From: Roseiarcus sp963829505
Lineage (GTDB): Bacteria > Pseudomonadota > Alphaproteobacteria > Rhizobiales > Beijerinckiaceae
DNA length: 64,000 nt
Assembly (NCBI GenBank): GCA_963829505.1
Contig: CAWHIL010000003.1
Span: forward strand, 1-64,000
Direction: 5' to 3'
Of the stretch, positions 44,448 through 53,803 are shown piece by piece. The first letter of the stretch is position 1. The number at the start of each line of letters is the position of its first letter. Made by a program: the position numbers and the translations under genes. The notes beneath the pieces were generated by a model. That model was not told the DNA's origin. It saw only the letters and a list, made by a program, of their open reading frames with translations, and did not search any database.

Positions 44448-46380
44448 ATGAGCGAAACGCGCAAACTTGCGGCGATCTTGGTCGCTGATGTCGTCGGTTA
44501 TAGCCGTCTCGCCGGCGCCGATGAGGACCGGACGCTTGCGCGGCTCAGGGGCCTTCGCAGCGACCTGATTGATCCCGCCATCGCTGCACACAATGGCCGC
44601 ATCGTTAAGCGCACCGGCGACGGCAGCATCGTAGAGTTCCGCAGCGTGGTGGACGCGGTGCGCTGTGCGATCGAGGTGCAGAACGGCCTCGTTGAACGCA
44701 ACGCCGGCGTGCCTGAGGACAGGCGAATTCAGTTCCGGGTCGGCATCCATGTTGGGGACGTGGTCGAAGAGAGCGACGGCGACCTGATGGGCGACGGTGT
44801 CAACATCGCCGCCCGGCTCGAGGGGGTCGCCAAGCCCGGCGCAATCTGCCTCTCCGAAGACGCATACCGGCAGGTGAAGCAGCGGCTCGATCTCAAGGTC
44901 AGCGATCTCGGCGCGACGCAGCTCAAGAACATCGCCGAGCCGGTCCGAATTCTACTCGGTCGAGGTCGGCGTCCCTGGCACACCCGGAAAGGCGGCCGCA
45001 GGTCCGGCGCGGCCGCATAAGAGCCAGCTTGGAGGCTGGCCCGCGGTCGCGGCTGTGCTCGCCGTGGTCGCGCTCGCCGTCGGCGCCTATGCGTGGCGCT
45101 CAGGTCTTTCCAGCAGAACCGCCGGCGCACCGGGAGGGGCGCCGCATCTTTCGGTCGTCGTCCTGCCGTTCGCCAACCTCAGCGGCGATCCGGGGCAGGA
45201 CTATTTCGCCGACGCGATCACCGACGACCTGACGACCGATCTGTCGCATATCGAGGGCAGCTTCGTCATCGCGCGCAACACCGCCTTCACCTACAAGGGC
45301 AAGTCGGTCGACGCCAAGGAGATCGGGCGCGAGCTCGGCGTTCGTTACGTGCTCGAGGGCAGCGTGCGGCGCTCGGGCGAAGAGGTCGCGATCAACGCGC
45401 AGCTTATCTCCGCTGACACGGGCGCGCATGTCTGGGCGGATCGCTTTGAAGGTCAGCGTTCGGCCCTCGGACGGATGCAGGTGGACGTCGTGTCGAAGCT
45501 CGCGAACGCCCTCGGCATTGCGCTAAGTCGCGCGGAAGCCCTTCGCGCCGCACGCGAAAGGTCCGACAATCCCGACGCGATGGATCTTTCGATGCGCGCC
45601 TTTGCCGCGGAACAGCAGTACAGCCCCAAGAGCAACAAGGAGGCCGTCGCGCTCTACGAGCAGGCGCTGACGCTCGATCCCGGCCTCGTGCGCGCGCAAA
45701 TCGGTCTGGCCAGCGCGCTCGCCGACCGAGTGGTTTTCGGCTGGAGTGACGACCCGAAAGGCGACATGAGCCGGGCGGAGCCGCTCGCTGACCAGGCGCT
45801 GGCGGCGGAGCCAGGCAGCGCCATTGCGCACCTCGTCAAGGAGCTGGTCATCAAGTCGATGATCGTAACGGGGCAGAAGACGCCGAAGGAGCGGCAGTGG
45901 TCAGCCGCGATCGCGGAGGCCGAGACAGCGCGCGACCTCAACCCGAATCTGGCGATCGCTCACGCCGAAGCAGGCAACTCGCGCCTGTATCTCGGACAAG
46001 CGGAGGACGGGTTCTCCGGCGTTGAGACCGCGATGAAGCTCAGCCCGCGAGATCCAGCGCTGCCATTCTGGGAATTCGACATCTGCCACCTGCACACCCA
46101 CCTCGCACAGTGGAGTGAGGCCATTGAACATTGTCGGCGCGCCGTCCAGGGCGCTCCCTACGTCTGGTATCCCTACGCCGACCTCGTCTTCGCCAACGCC
46201 TGGCTCGGCCGCGACGGCGAAGCAAAGGCCGCCCTCACCGACCTTCTGAAGGTGAAGCCAGGCCTTACGGCCAAAATGTATACAGACACGGCCGCGACCT
46301 TCTCCGACAACCCGGTCTTCACCGCGCAAATCGCCCGCATGGTCGAAGGCTTGCGCAAGGCTGGCCTGCCGGAGCAATGA
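44448..46380 (+). pseudogene. class III cyclase with membrane-anchored TPR domain, one frameshift
   Basis: ATG 44448 with GAGG upstream. Residues 1-170 are a class III nucleotide cyclase domain: VADVVGYSRLAGADEDRTLA (metal Asp), RTGDGSIVEFRSVVDAVRC (second Asp) and GDGVNIAARLEGVAKPGAIC. One extra C near 44955 shifts the frame, then a transmembrane helix (AAVLAVVALAVGAYAW), a FlgO-like beta domain (PFANLSGDPGQDYFADAITD, VRYVLEGSVRRSGEEVAINA) and TPR repeats to the end. This cyclase-helix-TPR layout of about 640 residues is frequent in rhizobia, which carry many such genes. Conservation on both sides suggests an error. It may act as a sensor or scaffold making cAMP. Confidence 0.9.
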
Positions 46381-46875
46381 CCGATGCGCGGGTTGGTTAT
46401 CAGGCATTGCGAGGCCCAGCGTCGCCGCCAACGAGGTGATCGAATGAGCCGTCGCAGCTCAACGGATCGGCTGCTCATGGCCCCTTCAGCACGTGTCACC
46501 TACTACCCGCCCTTCGCGACGGTCGGCTGAGGCTCCACGCGAATGCGTGCTTCGGGCGGTGGGGCCTATTTCGCGCTCGCAATGAACAGCGGCTTTGGCG
46601 CAAGCTGCGGTCCTTGCCAAGTCGACCCTTGGACGTGCGCTCTCGGCCCTTATTGAGGCGTCAACGGCCGCGATCCGCGACGGGTGCTTTACGTCGAATC
46701 CGGCGGTCCGCTGCGCGCACATAGCGGACGCCGCCGGACGGTTTGCCCAGCGCGTCCTATCGGGCTCATTCCTGCCGTTTCCGCTCGCTCCGGTACCGCG
46801 GGAGGGCGCCAGGAGCGACCGCTCCCGAAGGACCGGCTGGGCGCGGGTGGCTCATGGCGGAGCGCATGGCTCGCA
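46381..46875. other. gene-poor stretch with a second short dispersed repeat
   Basis: No gene is supported. A block at 46774-46820 (CCGCTCGCTCC ... GAGGGCGCCAGGAGCG) recurs at 60904-60946. The left part holds loose relatives of the other dispersed repeat. Confidence 0.45.
46774..46820 (+). repeat. dispersed repeat B, copy 1
   Basis: Matches 60904-60946 in most positions, with exact blocks CGCTCGCTCC and GAGGGCGCCAGGAGCG. Both copies are intergenic. Confidence 0.65.
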
Positions 46876-47113
46876 TCAAGCGAAGGGGCCGAGCCTGAGG
46901 AGCAGGCCCCCTAGGATAAAAATTCCGAGGCAGACAACGAGCGATGCGACCGCCAGCGTCAGATCCGTGGGCGCCATGTTCTGACCATGCGTCAGCCGCC
47001 TCGTGTACCGCCAATGCTGCACGCAGGCGATCGTCAAGGCGCCCGTGCCGAGGGCGGCCAGGACCAGTCCAAGGTGTCGCGTTTCCGAGACCGGCGCGCT
47101 GCCGGTCGTATTG
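46876..47113 (-). pseudogene. DUF202 (YidH-like) membrane protein, 5' part lost
   Basis: The minus strand encodes TRHLGLVLAALGTGALTIAC, VQHWRYTRRLTHGQN and MAPTDLTLAVASLVVCLGIF, ILGGLLLRLGPFA, stop. This gives two transmembrane helices with a WRYxxxRR motif between, the C-terminal half of DUF202/YidH proteins (normally about 110-120 residues). At 47113 the reading enters the IS21 element, so the N-terminal helix and RDHLANERT-type motif are missing. The true 5' half is not on the other side of the IS. Confidence 0.7.
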
Positions 47114-47184
47114 TGTCGATTTCCGCCGAGATTTGACCCGGGATTTCCATTGAGAACTGACCCGGCTTGATGATGGTTTTTGGG

Positions 47185-47975
47185 TCAGGCGTTCGTCAAG
47201 TTTCGAGACTTCTCCTTGGTGGGCTTTGCGGCTTTCGCCGAGCTGTTTTTGAAGCGGAAGCTGTCGTTTCCGGTTTCGAGGATGTGGCAGCGATGGGTGA
47301 GGCGGTCGAGCAGCGCCGTCGTCATCTTGGCGTCGCCGAACACGCCGGCCCATTCGCCGAAGCTCAGGTTGGTGGTGATGATGACGCTGGTGCGCTCGTA
47401 GAGCTTGCTGAGCAGATGGAAGAGCAAGGCGCCGCCGGAGGCGCTGAACGGCAGATAGCCAAGCTCATCGAGGATGACGAGATCGGCGTGGGTGAGCCGC
47501 GCCGCGATCTGCCCAGGCTTGCCCTGAGCTTTTCCTGTTCGAGCGCGTTGACGAGTTCGACGGTGGAGAAGAAGCGAACGCGTCTTGCGGTGATGCTCGA
47601 TGGCCTGGACGCCGATCGCCGTGGCGAGATGCGTCTTGCCGGTGCCTGGGCCGCCGATCAGGACGACGTTGTGGGCGCCCTCCATGAACTCGCAGCGATG
47701 CAGTTGGCGCACCAGCGCCTCGTTGACCTCGCTGGTGGCGAAGTCGAAGCCGGCCAGATCCTTGATAGGCCGGGAAGCGGGCGGCCTTGATCTGGTAGGC
47801 GATCGATCTGACCTCGCGCTCGGCTGTCTCGGCCTTCAGCAGCTGGGACAGGATCGGCACGCGCGGTTTCGAAGGCCGGGGAGCCTTGCTCGATCAGCTC
47901 GCCGACGGCCTGGGCCATGCCATGCATCTTGAGGCTGCGCAGCATGATGACGACGGCGGCGGCTGGCGGGGTCAT
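47185..47975 (-). pseudogene. istB: IS21 helper ATPase IstB, four indels
   Basis: From ATG 47975 (overlapping the istA stop) the corrected protein reads MLRSLKMHGMAQAVGELIEQ, SQLLKAETAEREVRSIAYQI, the Walker A IGGPGTGKTHLATAIGVQA, Walker B LVILDELGYLPFSASGG and the arginine-finger region IITTNLSFGEWAGVFGDAKM. It ends DSFRFKNSSAKAAKPTKEKS. About 262 residues. Indels sit near 47868 (extra C), 47770 (extra C), 47580 (extra A) and 47535 (missing G). IstB is the DnaA-like AAA+ partner that selects target DNA for IstA. Non-functional as read. Confidence 0.88.
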
Positions 47976-49505
47976 GACGCATGGCGCGCCTCCCGAGCTT
48001 CGCGCAGGGCGTCGTAGCGCTCGACGTTGGCCTGCGGTTCGGTGGCCAGCGTCAGCGCCTGGGCGGCTTCACCGGCGGCGCCTTGTCGGCTTGCCGTCGA
48101 CCAGCCGGTGCAGAAGGTTCAGGATATGCGTCTTGGTCGGCGCGCCGGCCTCCAGCGCCAGTTCGACGGCGCGCGAGCACGGCCTGCTCGTCATGTTGCA
48201 GAACCAGGGCCAGGATCTCGACCATCTCCCGGTCGCCGCCCGGCGCTTGAGCATGGCTGTTGCAGAGCCCGGAAGGCCGCCGGCAGTTCGGCAAAGGGCG
48301 CGCCGTTGCGCAGCGCGCCCGGCTTGCGCTGGATGACCGCCAGATAGTGCCGCCAGTCATAGACCGTTGCGGCCTGCATCGGTCGTGGGAGCGGTCGATG
48401 ATCCGCGCGTGTTCGCAGAGGATCTGCCCCTCGGCGGCGACGACAATGCGCTCGGGATAGACCCGCACGCTGACCGGCCGATTGGCGAAGGAGGCCGGCA
48501 CGCTGTAGCGATTGCGCTCCAGAGTGGATCAGGCAGGTCGGCGAGACACGCTTGGCGTGTTCGACAAAGCCGTCGAACGGCCGGGCAAGCGGCATCAGGC
48601 TGCGCTTCTTCGCGCCAGGACGTCGGCGATGGTGCCGGGCTGCGAGCCGTGCGGGATCTGCCGCCCACAGCTCGACGGCAGCGCTCCTCCAGCCAGGCGT
48701 TCAGCGCCGCCAGGGATCGGGAAGCTCGGCATGCGGCTGCCACAGCCGATGCCGGGCATCCTGGACGTTCTTCTCGATCTGCCCCTTCTCCCAGCCGGAC
48801 GCCGGATTGCAGAACTCGGCCTCGAACAGGTAGTGGCTGGCCATGGCCGGAAGCGGGCGTTGACCTGGCGCTCCTTGCCGCGCCGATCCGGTCGACGGCG
48901 GTGCGCATGTTGTCGTAGATGCCCGCCGCGGCACGCCGCCCAGCACGCGGAAGGCGTGGTTATGGGCGTCGAACAGCATCTCATGGGTCTGCAGCGGATA
49001 GGCCCGGACGATAAAGGCCCGGCTGTGCGACAGCTTGAAGTGGGCGACCTGCAGCTTGGTCCGCTCGCCCGCGAGGATCGCCCAGTCCTCGCTCCAGTCG
49101 AACTGGAACGCTTCGCCCGGGCGAGAACACCAGCGGCACAAAGGTGCCGCGGCCGCTGGTCTGCTGCTCGCGCTGCCGCTCCGCCTTCCAGTCGCGGACG
49201 AAGGCGGCCACGCGGCCATAAGAGCCGTCATAGCCCAGCGCCGTCAGGTCGGCGTGCAGCTGCTTGACCGTCCGCTTCTGCTTGCGCGACTTCCCGGCCT
49301 CCTGCCGCAGCCATCTGCGACAGCTTGTCGGCGTAGGGGTCCAGCTTGCTCGGCCGGTCAGGGACCTTGAACTTCGGCTCGACCGCTGTCCGAGCGCAGG
49401 TATTTGCGGATCGTGTTCCGCGATAGACCCGTCCGCCGCGATATCTCCCGGATCGAGTAATGATCCCGGAAATCGCCAGCGTCGGATGACGCTCAATAAC
49501 GCCAT
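47972..49505 (-). pseudogene. istA: IS21 transposase IstA, many indels
   Basis: ATG 49505 (MALLSVIRRWRF). The corrected segments are RKQKRTVKQLHADLTALGYD, FQFDWSEDWAILAGERTKLQ (first catalytic Asp), LFDAHNHAFRVLGGVPRR (second Asp region) and CNPASGWEKGQIEKNVQDAR (Glu). These are the DDE core of IstA, with an N-terminal HTH also recognisable. About 510 residues are expected. At least ten frame changes are needed, more than in any other gene of the window. The stop TGA at 47972 overlaps the istB start as usual for IS21. Confidence 0.85.
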
Positions 49506-49615
49506 GTCGATCACTCCGATGCCCCCCGCTGAGGCCAGGGGCGAGGTTCGAACATGGGTCAATTCTCGGTGGAAAATTCTGTGCCGCCCGGGTCAGTTCT
49601 CAGTGGAAATCAACA

Positions 49616-49658
49616 GGTACTTCCTCAGGTTTCGCGCGAAGACCTCTCGTATATCCAT
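49616..49658 (-). pseudogene. XRE-family regulator, first 14 codons only
   Basis: The minus strand reads MDIREVFARNLRKY and then enters the IS21 end at 49615. MDIR(E/G)VFA(R/Q)NLRK is the start of XRE/HTH regulators typical of this ICE type, which face the DUF2285 operon divergently. The rest of the gene has been lost at the IS. Confidence 0.6.
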
Positions 49659-49968
49659 GCACGAGAGGGCAGCGGCTTGTCGAGTATTTCACCACGGAGT
49701 ATTCTCTACAAACGCTCTGCCTTTACGCTCCGTCAATCATTCTCAGCGAGTTCCAAAGCGGTTCCGCAGTCTCGTTGCGGTTCCGCCTCCGTCATAGGCG
49801 AGCCATGAGCCCATGGTGGAATTTGCTCCAGATCGCGCCCTACGGAACGATGAAGACCGATGCACGGCGACGACACACGCGATGCTCTGAATGCATCGAC
49901 GGAAACCCCCGTTCGAGAACTCGCGTGATGAACGATAGCGGCCCGGCAATCCTGGCGGAGTCGCGACG
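49659..49968. other. divergent control region of the ICE
   Basis: Between the XRE fragment and the first DUF2285-type gene. No gene is supported. Promoters for both directions are expected here but no consensus is clear. GGAG precedes the ATG at 49969. Confidence 0.4.
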
Positions 49969-50232
49969 ATGACGATCGGCGCCTTCGAAGATCGGCCGCC
50001 TGAGAGCGCCGAACTCACCGACTACGACCGGAAACATCTGTCTGCATATCTGCGGCTCCTGGACGCTGCAGATGAAGGCGCAGACTGGCGGGAAGCCGTG
50101 CAGATCATCTTCGGCCTGGACCCGGCCGATCAACCCGAACGCGCGCGCATCGTCTACGACAGCCATCTCGCGCGAGCCCGTTGGATGACGCAAAGCGGCT
50201 ATCGGCATTTGCTGAAGCCGCCGGCGACCTGA
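49969..50232 (+). CDS. small DUF2285-associated ICE protein
   Basis: 87 residues: SAELTDYDRKHLSAYLRLLD, AADEGADWREAVQIIFGLDP, AADQPERARIVYDSHLARAR and WMTQSGYRHLL. The pattern LTDYDR...YLRLLDAxxEGADWREV and SHLARARWMTxxGYRxLL recurs at this exact place in ICEs with DUF2285 regulators. It is probably a DNA-binding partner of the next gene, which would control excision or transfer by analogy with FseA of Mesorhizobium. No catalytic residues. It is intact, which is notable among its broken neighbours. Confidence 0.8.
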   Translation: MTIGAFEDRPPESAELTDYDRKHLSAYLRLLDAADEGADWREAVQIIFGLDPADQPERARIVYDSHLARARWMTQSGYRHLLKPPAT

Positions 50233-50253
50233 CGCCATAAGTTCGCCATAAGT
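50233..50253 (+). promoter_or_regulatory. operator-like direct repeat
   Basis: CGCCATAAGT occurs at 50233-50242 and again at 50244-50253, an 11-bp period that puts both copies on one helix face. They lie just before the DUF6499/DUF2285 gene. A further inverted pair AGTCTTCG / CGAAGACT (about 50251 and 50321) surrounds the spacer. Candidate binding site for the element's regulators. Confidence 0.5.
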
Positions 50254-50400
50254 CTTCGTCGAAGCGGCGATGCGCTGAATTCGTGACGCCGCGCTTGCGC
50301 GCATAGCGCGTCCGTCGGGGCGAAGACTTCCGTTTACGATTGCGCCGCCGATAGCTTTCGATTCGCCCTCCTGCAGGGCGATGGGAAGCGGAGCCCCTGC

Positions 50401-51186
50401 GTGGCAAGGACAACGGACTGGCGATCGCCAGAGGCCGCCGATGCGCTGAAGGGCCTCGACCGCTCGGCGCTCGCCTGGGAGTTTCTGCGCCGCAATCCGG
50501 AATTTCGCGAGCACTACACGAGCATTCTCGAGCGTATCGCGTCGAACGTCCTCTCCGAGGAAGCCGCGGCTTGCAGAGCTCTCCGACCGGTGGGGATGTC
50601 TCGTCCTCCGCGACCCGAGCTTGCCGGCGAGCTCGGACCCCATGGTCTGGCTCCGGAGCTGCTTGCCGCTTGGGTGACCCTTGTCGCCGCGCCAGACCGC
50701 TATTCCGAAGCTCATGAGCTCTCCGGCTTCGGATGTCGACGACGCCCGCGTCGATCTCACGCGCGCCGACGGCCGGCACATGTTGCTCCCAGACGCGGAA
50801 AGCGATCATGCTCTGTGGCTCCCAAACGTCAGGATTGGCGACGGGCTCGCGGGATTGGTCGTCCTCGACGACAAGTTCGCGCTCCGAATTGCGGCGCTCC
50901 AGCGGTTTCGCCGCCGTCTTGCCGGCCGATCGCCTGGGCCACCGCCGAAGGCCTGGCGGATCACGCGTCGCCATCGCTGGCGCCTCACGCTCATGCTTCG
51001 AGGCGCTCGACGGCCATCTCGACCGGGCCAGCTACCGCGAGATCGCCGACGCGCTCTTCGGGGCCGAGGCGGTCGCTCGCTACGCCTGGAAGACGTCATC
51101 GATCCGCGGCCAGACCATCCGGCTCGTGAAGGATGCGCTCCGAATGATGAACGGGCGGCTACCGCAAGCTGCTCGCGGGCGACTGA
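50401..51186 (+). pseudogene. DUF6499-DUF2285 transcription regulator, frameshifted
   Basis: GTG 50401, then WRSPEAADALKGLDRSALAW and EFLRRNPEFREHYTSIL is the N-terminal transcriptional-regulator-like (DUF6499) domain. After frame changes, ADGRHMLLPDAESDHALWLP, GLVVLDDKFALRIAALQRFR and ASYREIADALFGAEAVARYA with LVKDALRMMNGGYRKLLAGD is the DUF2285/RovC-type DNA-binding domain. Expected length about 260 residues. Breaks occur near 50580, 50940-50995 and 51155. In ICEMlSymR7A a DUF2285-type activator is made by programmed frameshifting, so not every shift here must be damage. Confidence 0.8.
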
Positions 51187-51337
51187 CGATCCAGCGTCTG
51201 CCCCGCACCTTCTCCAGGGTGTCGCCGACGAGACGCTCCGCACTCCGTCATCCCTTTCGCCGTCGCTTCTCCGCCACCGTGATCCCGCGCCGCCGTCGAT
51301 GGCCGACGGCGTCCAGGAAGGATCATGGAACGCGCTC

Positions 51338-51622
51338 ATGCCCGATCCGCTCGCCGGCTTGCCTCCGCGCTTTCTTCGCACCCCCGAAGCGGCGCGATTC
51401 CTTGGCCTCTCCGGCCGGACGCTGGAGAAGCACCGGACCTACGGGACCGGCCCGAAATACCGCAAGATCGGCGGCCGCGTCGTCTACGCGCTCGATGATC
51501 TGCAGGCCTGGGCCGACATCGGCGCCAAGAAATCGACCTCCGATCCCGGCGCCGGGACGGTGCTGCCGGCCAAGCGGCATGCCGCCGCCCTGCTGCCCTA
51601 TGCCGGCAAGGAACGGCGCTGA
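51338..51622 (+). CDS. HTH DNA-binding protein of the ICE
   Basis: 94 residues (MPDPLAGLPPRFLRTPEAAR). An excisionase-type winged helix is formed by FLRTPEAARFLGLSGRTLEK, HRTYGTGPKYRKIGGRVVYA and LDDLQAWAD, followed by a flexible tail. In related ICEs this gene always lies between DUF2285 and repA and is annotated as a helix-turn-helix protein, probably a recombination-directionality or replication regulator. The stop overlaps the next possible ATG (51622). Intact. Confidence 0.82.
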   Translation: MPDPLAGLPPRFLRTPEAARFLGLSGRTLEKHRTYGTGPKYRKIGGRVVYALDDLQAWADIGAKKSTSDPGAGTVLPAKRHAAALLPYAGKERR

Positions 51623-51647
51623 TGAGCGCCGCGGACTGGAGCCGTCG

Positions 51648-52530
51648 ATGCGGCGCAGGCACAGCCAGAGCCGCGAGCAGCTCGACCTGTTCCGCGCGCT
51701 GCCTGGCGACCTTGCGCCGCGCGACGCGCAGGACCTGATGGCCTATCCGTTCTTCTCGCTCGCCAAGTCGAAGCGCCTCACCCCGATCGATTTCCGGGCG
51801 GGCGCGATCACGCATCCGCGTCGAAGCCACGCCCGAACATGGCATGGCCACCATCTGGGACGCCGACGTCCTGATCTGGGCGGCCTCGCAGATCGTCCAT
51901 GCGCGCGACGCCGGTTTGACGCACCTCGCGCCTGATGGCGTCGACGCCCTACGAGATCCTGACCTTCGTCGGCCGCGGCGCCAGCGCGCGCGACTACCAG
52001 CGGCTCAAGGCGGGCCTCGACCGGCTGCAATCGACCACCGTCGCGACCTCGATCCGGCAAGCCGCCGAACGCCGCCGCCACCGCTTCTCCTGGGTCAACG
52101 AATGGAAGGAGAAGGCCGACGCGCAGCGGCAGGCCGCTCGGGATCGAGCTGATCCTGCCGGACTGGTTCTACGCCGGGGTCCTCGACGACGCGCTCGTTC
52201 TGACCATCGACCGCGAATATTTCGCGCTGACCGGCGGTCTCGAGCGCTGGCTCTACCGGATCGTTCGCAAGCATGGCGGCCGCCAGGAATATGGCTGGAG
52301 CTTCGACCTCGCCTATCTCCACGCCAAGTCCGGCAGCCTCTCGCCGCTCAAGCACTTCGCCTACGACATCCGCGAGATCGTCCGCCGCCAGCCGCTCCCA
52401 GGCTACAGCCTCGTCGATCGAGCGCGCAGCTTCCGGCGCCGAGCGCCTCTCGTTCAAGCCATCCTCGACTGACGATCAACGGGACATTCCGCGCCGCTCG
52501 CGGTCCGCGCGCGCTGGGGACAAGCTGTGA
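51648..52530 (+). pseudogene. repA: RPA-family replication initiator RepA, frameshifted
   Basis: The start MRRRHSQSREQLDLFRALPG, then PRDAQDLMAYPFFSLAKSKR is the typical N-terminus of replication initiator A (PF10134). Later pieces ATIWDADVLIWAASQIVHAR, TPYEILTFVGRGASARDYQR, LKAGLDRLQSTTVATSIRQA, LILPDWFYAGVLDDALVLTI and WSFDLAYLHAKSGSLSPLKH complete the winged-helix initiator, about 290 residues. Breaks lie near 51815, 51925, 52125 and 52420. Three iterons follow directly, matching an oriV. It would give the excised ICE autonomous replication. Confidence 0.85.
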
Positions 52531-52537
52531 ATTGCCT

Positions 52538-52603
52538 CGTGCTATCGAGGACGGCGCCTCACGTGCCATCGGGGACCGAAAGCTCGTGCTATCGGGGACC
52601 GAA
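52538..52603 (+). repeat. three iteron-like direct repeats (candidate oriV)
   Basis: CGTGCTATCGAGGACG (52538), CGTGCCATCGGGGACCGAA (52562) and CGTGCTATCGGGGACCGAA (52585) are spaced 24 and 23 bases apart just after repA. This is the geometry of initiator-binding iterons. Confidence 0.75.
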
Positions 52604-52658
52604 ATCGGCCGAAACGCTCAGCTGTTCAGCGACTTGCGGGCCCCGTAACTTCTCTAAC

Positions 52659-52679
52659 AAGGAATCCTTCGGATTCCTT
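52659..52679 (+). terminator. intrinsic-terminator-like hairpin
   Basis: AAGGAATCC, loop TTC, GGATTCCTT is a perfect 9-bp stem between the iterons and parA. It is followed by CTAACG, not a T-run. Confidence 0.6.
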
Positions 52680-52916
52680 CTAACGGAACCGTCCAAAACC
52701 AGGCCCTGTGGAGCAACCGCAAGCGGGCTCAGTCGGCGACGTGATCGCCGAGATCCCTCGGTCTTCGCAGGAACCGCCAACGCCTCCGAGAAAGTCGCAA
52801 TTGGCGGTCGAGCACGCACGGATCGGGAGGACGTAACTCTCGGCCAGCTTCTCCTCCACGAAAAGTCGCCTGCCGCCCGTCAGAGCGAAGAGGGTGGCAA
52901 AGCGGGGGGCGCGAGC
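52680..52916. other. leader region upstream of parA
   Basis: An open frame joins this stretch to parA, but the translated leader is low-complexity. The ATG at 52917 is the conserved start. No further site is recognised. Confidence 0.4.
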
Positions 52917-53555
52917 ATGATCGTCGCGCTCCTCAATCAGAAGGGCGGCGTCGGCAAGACGACGCTCGCGCTGCATCTCGCCGGCTCATGGGCGCGCCAG
53001 GGCAAGCGCGTCATCCTCGTCGACGCCGACCCGCAAGGCTCGGCGCTCGACTGGTCGGAACAGCGCGCCAAGGAAGGCTTGCCGAGGCTCTTCGGCGTCA
53101 TCGGCCTTGCCCGCGACACGCTCCACCGCGAGGCGCCCGAGCTCGCGCGCGACGCCCGTCATCTGATCATCGACGGACCGCCCCGGATTGCGGGGCTCAT
53201 GCGCTCCGCGCTTCTCGCCGCCGACCTCGTGCTTATCCCGGCGCAACCGTCGCCGTTCGACGGCTGGGCGTCTGGCGAGATGCTGAAGCTGATCGCCGAG
53301 GCGCGCATTTTCCGCCCGCAACTGATCGCCCGGTTCGTGCTCAATCGCTGCGGCGCCCGAACCTTGATCGCCCGCGACACCGTCGACCTCCTGGCCGATC
53401 ACGATCCTCCGGCGCTCGCCGCGACTGTCGGCCAGCGCGTCAGCTTCGCCGACGCCGCGCGCAGCGGCCGGCTCGTCAGCGAGCTCGACGCCGGCGGCCT
53501 CGCCGCGCGCGAGATCGCGGCGGTCGCCGCCGAAATCGACAGGATCGCGCGATGA
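52917..53555 (+). CDS. parA: ParA-family partition ATPase
   Basis: 212 residues (MIVALLNQKGGVGKTTLALH). The deviant Walker A KGGVGKTT at 9-16 is followed by VILVDADPQGSALDWSEQRA and the Walker B-like LIIDGPPRIAGLMRSALLAA. This belongs to the small ParA/ParF type without an N-terminal HTH. It positions or segregates the extrachromosomal form of the ICE together with the next gene's product. The stop overlaps the next start by four bases (ATGA), so translation is coupled. Intact. Confidence 0.92.
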   Translation: MIVALLNQKGGVGKTTLALHLAGSWARQGKRVILVDADPQGSALDWSEQRAKEGLPRLFGVIGLARDTLHREAPELARDARHLIIDGPPRIAGLMRSALLAADLVLIPAQPSPFDGWASGEMLKLIAEARIFRPQLIARFVLNRCGARTLIARDTVDLLADHDPPALAATVGQRVSFADAARSGRLVSELDAGGLAAREIAAVAAEIDRIAR

Positions 53556-53803
53556 GCCGCGAGCGCAGAAGCGCGTTCGTGGGGCGGCCGAGCGACGCCG
53601 AGGCCTGGGTGCGCGCGACGGAGACCGAGCCGCCCCGGGAAGGGGACACAAGCCGGTACACCGCGCGGCTGACGATCGACGTCACGCCGGACCAGCGCGG
53701 CCGGATCAAGGTCACGGCTTTCAAGCGGGGGCTGACGGTCGCCGACATGCTGCGCGACCTGCTCGCCCGCGAATTCCCCGAGAGCGACGGAGACGCACAT
53801 TGA
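53552..53803 (+). CDS. ribbon-helix-helix partner of ParA
   Basis: 83 residues. A disordered, charged N-terminus is followed by YTARLTIDVTPDQRGRIKVT, AFKRGLTVADMLRDLLAREF, a ribbon-helix-helix domain of the CopG/ParG kind. ParG-type proteins pair with ParF ATPases, bind a centromere and repress their own operon. It overlaps parA by four bases and the next gene by four bases (ATGA at both ends), a tight operon. Intact. Confidence 0.85.
   Translation: MSRERRSAFVGRPSDAEAWVRATETEPPREGDTSRYTARLTIDVTPDQRGRIKVTAFKRGLTVADMLRDLLAREFPESDGDAH

Larger units (their letters stand above)
47114..49615 (-). mobile_element. IS21-family insertion sequence
   Basis: 2502 bp with ends TGTCGATTTCC (left) and inverted TGTTGATTTCC (right). 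Each end has a second internal copy of the motif around GA(A/T)(C/T)TGACCCGG, the multiple terminal repeats typical of IS21. It contains istA and istB, both heavily frameshifted. No matching target duplication is found at the two edges. Confidence 0.85.
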
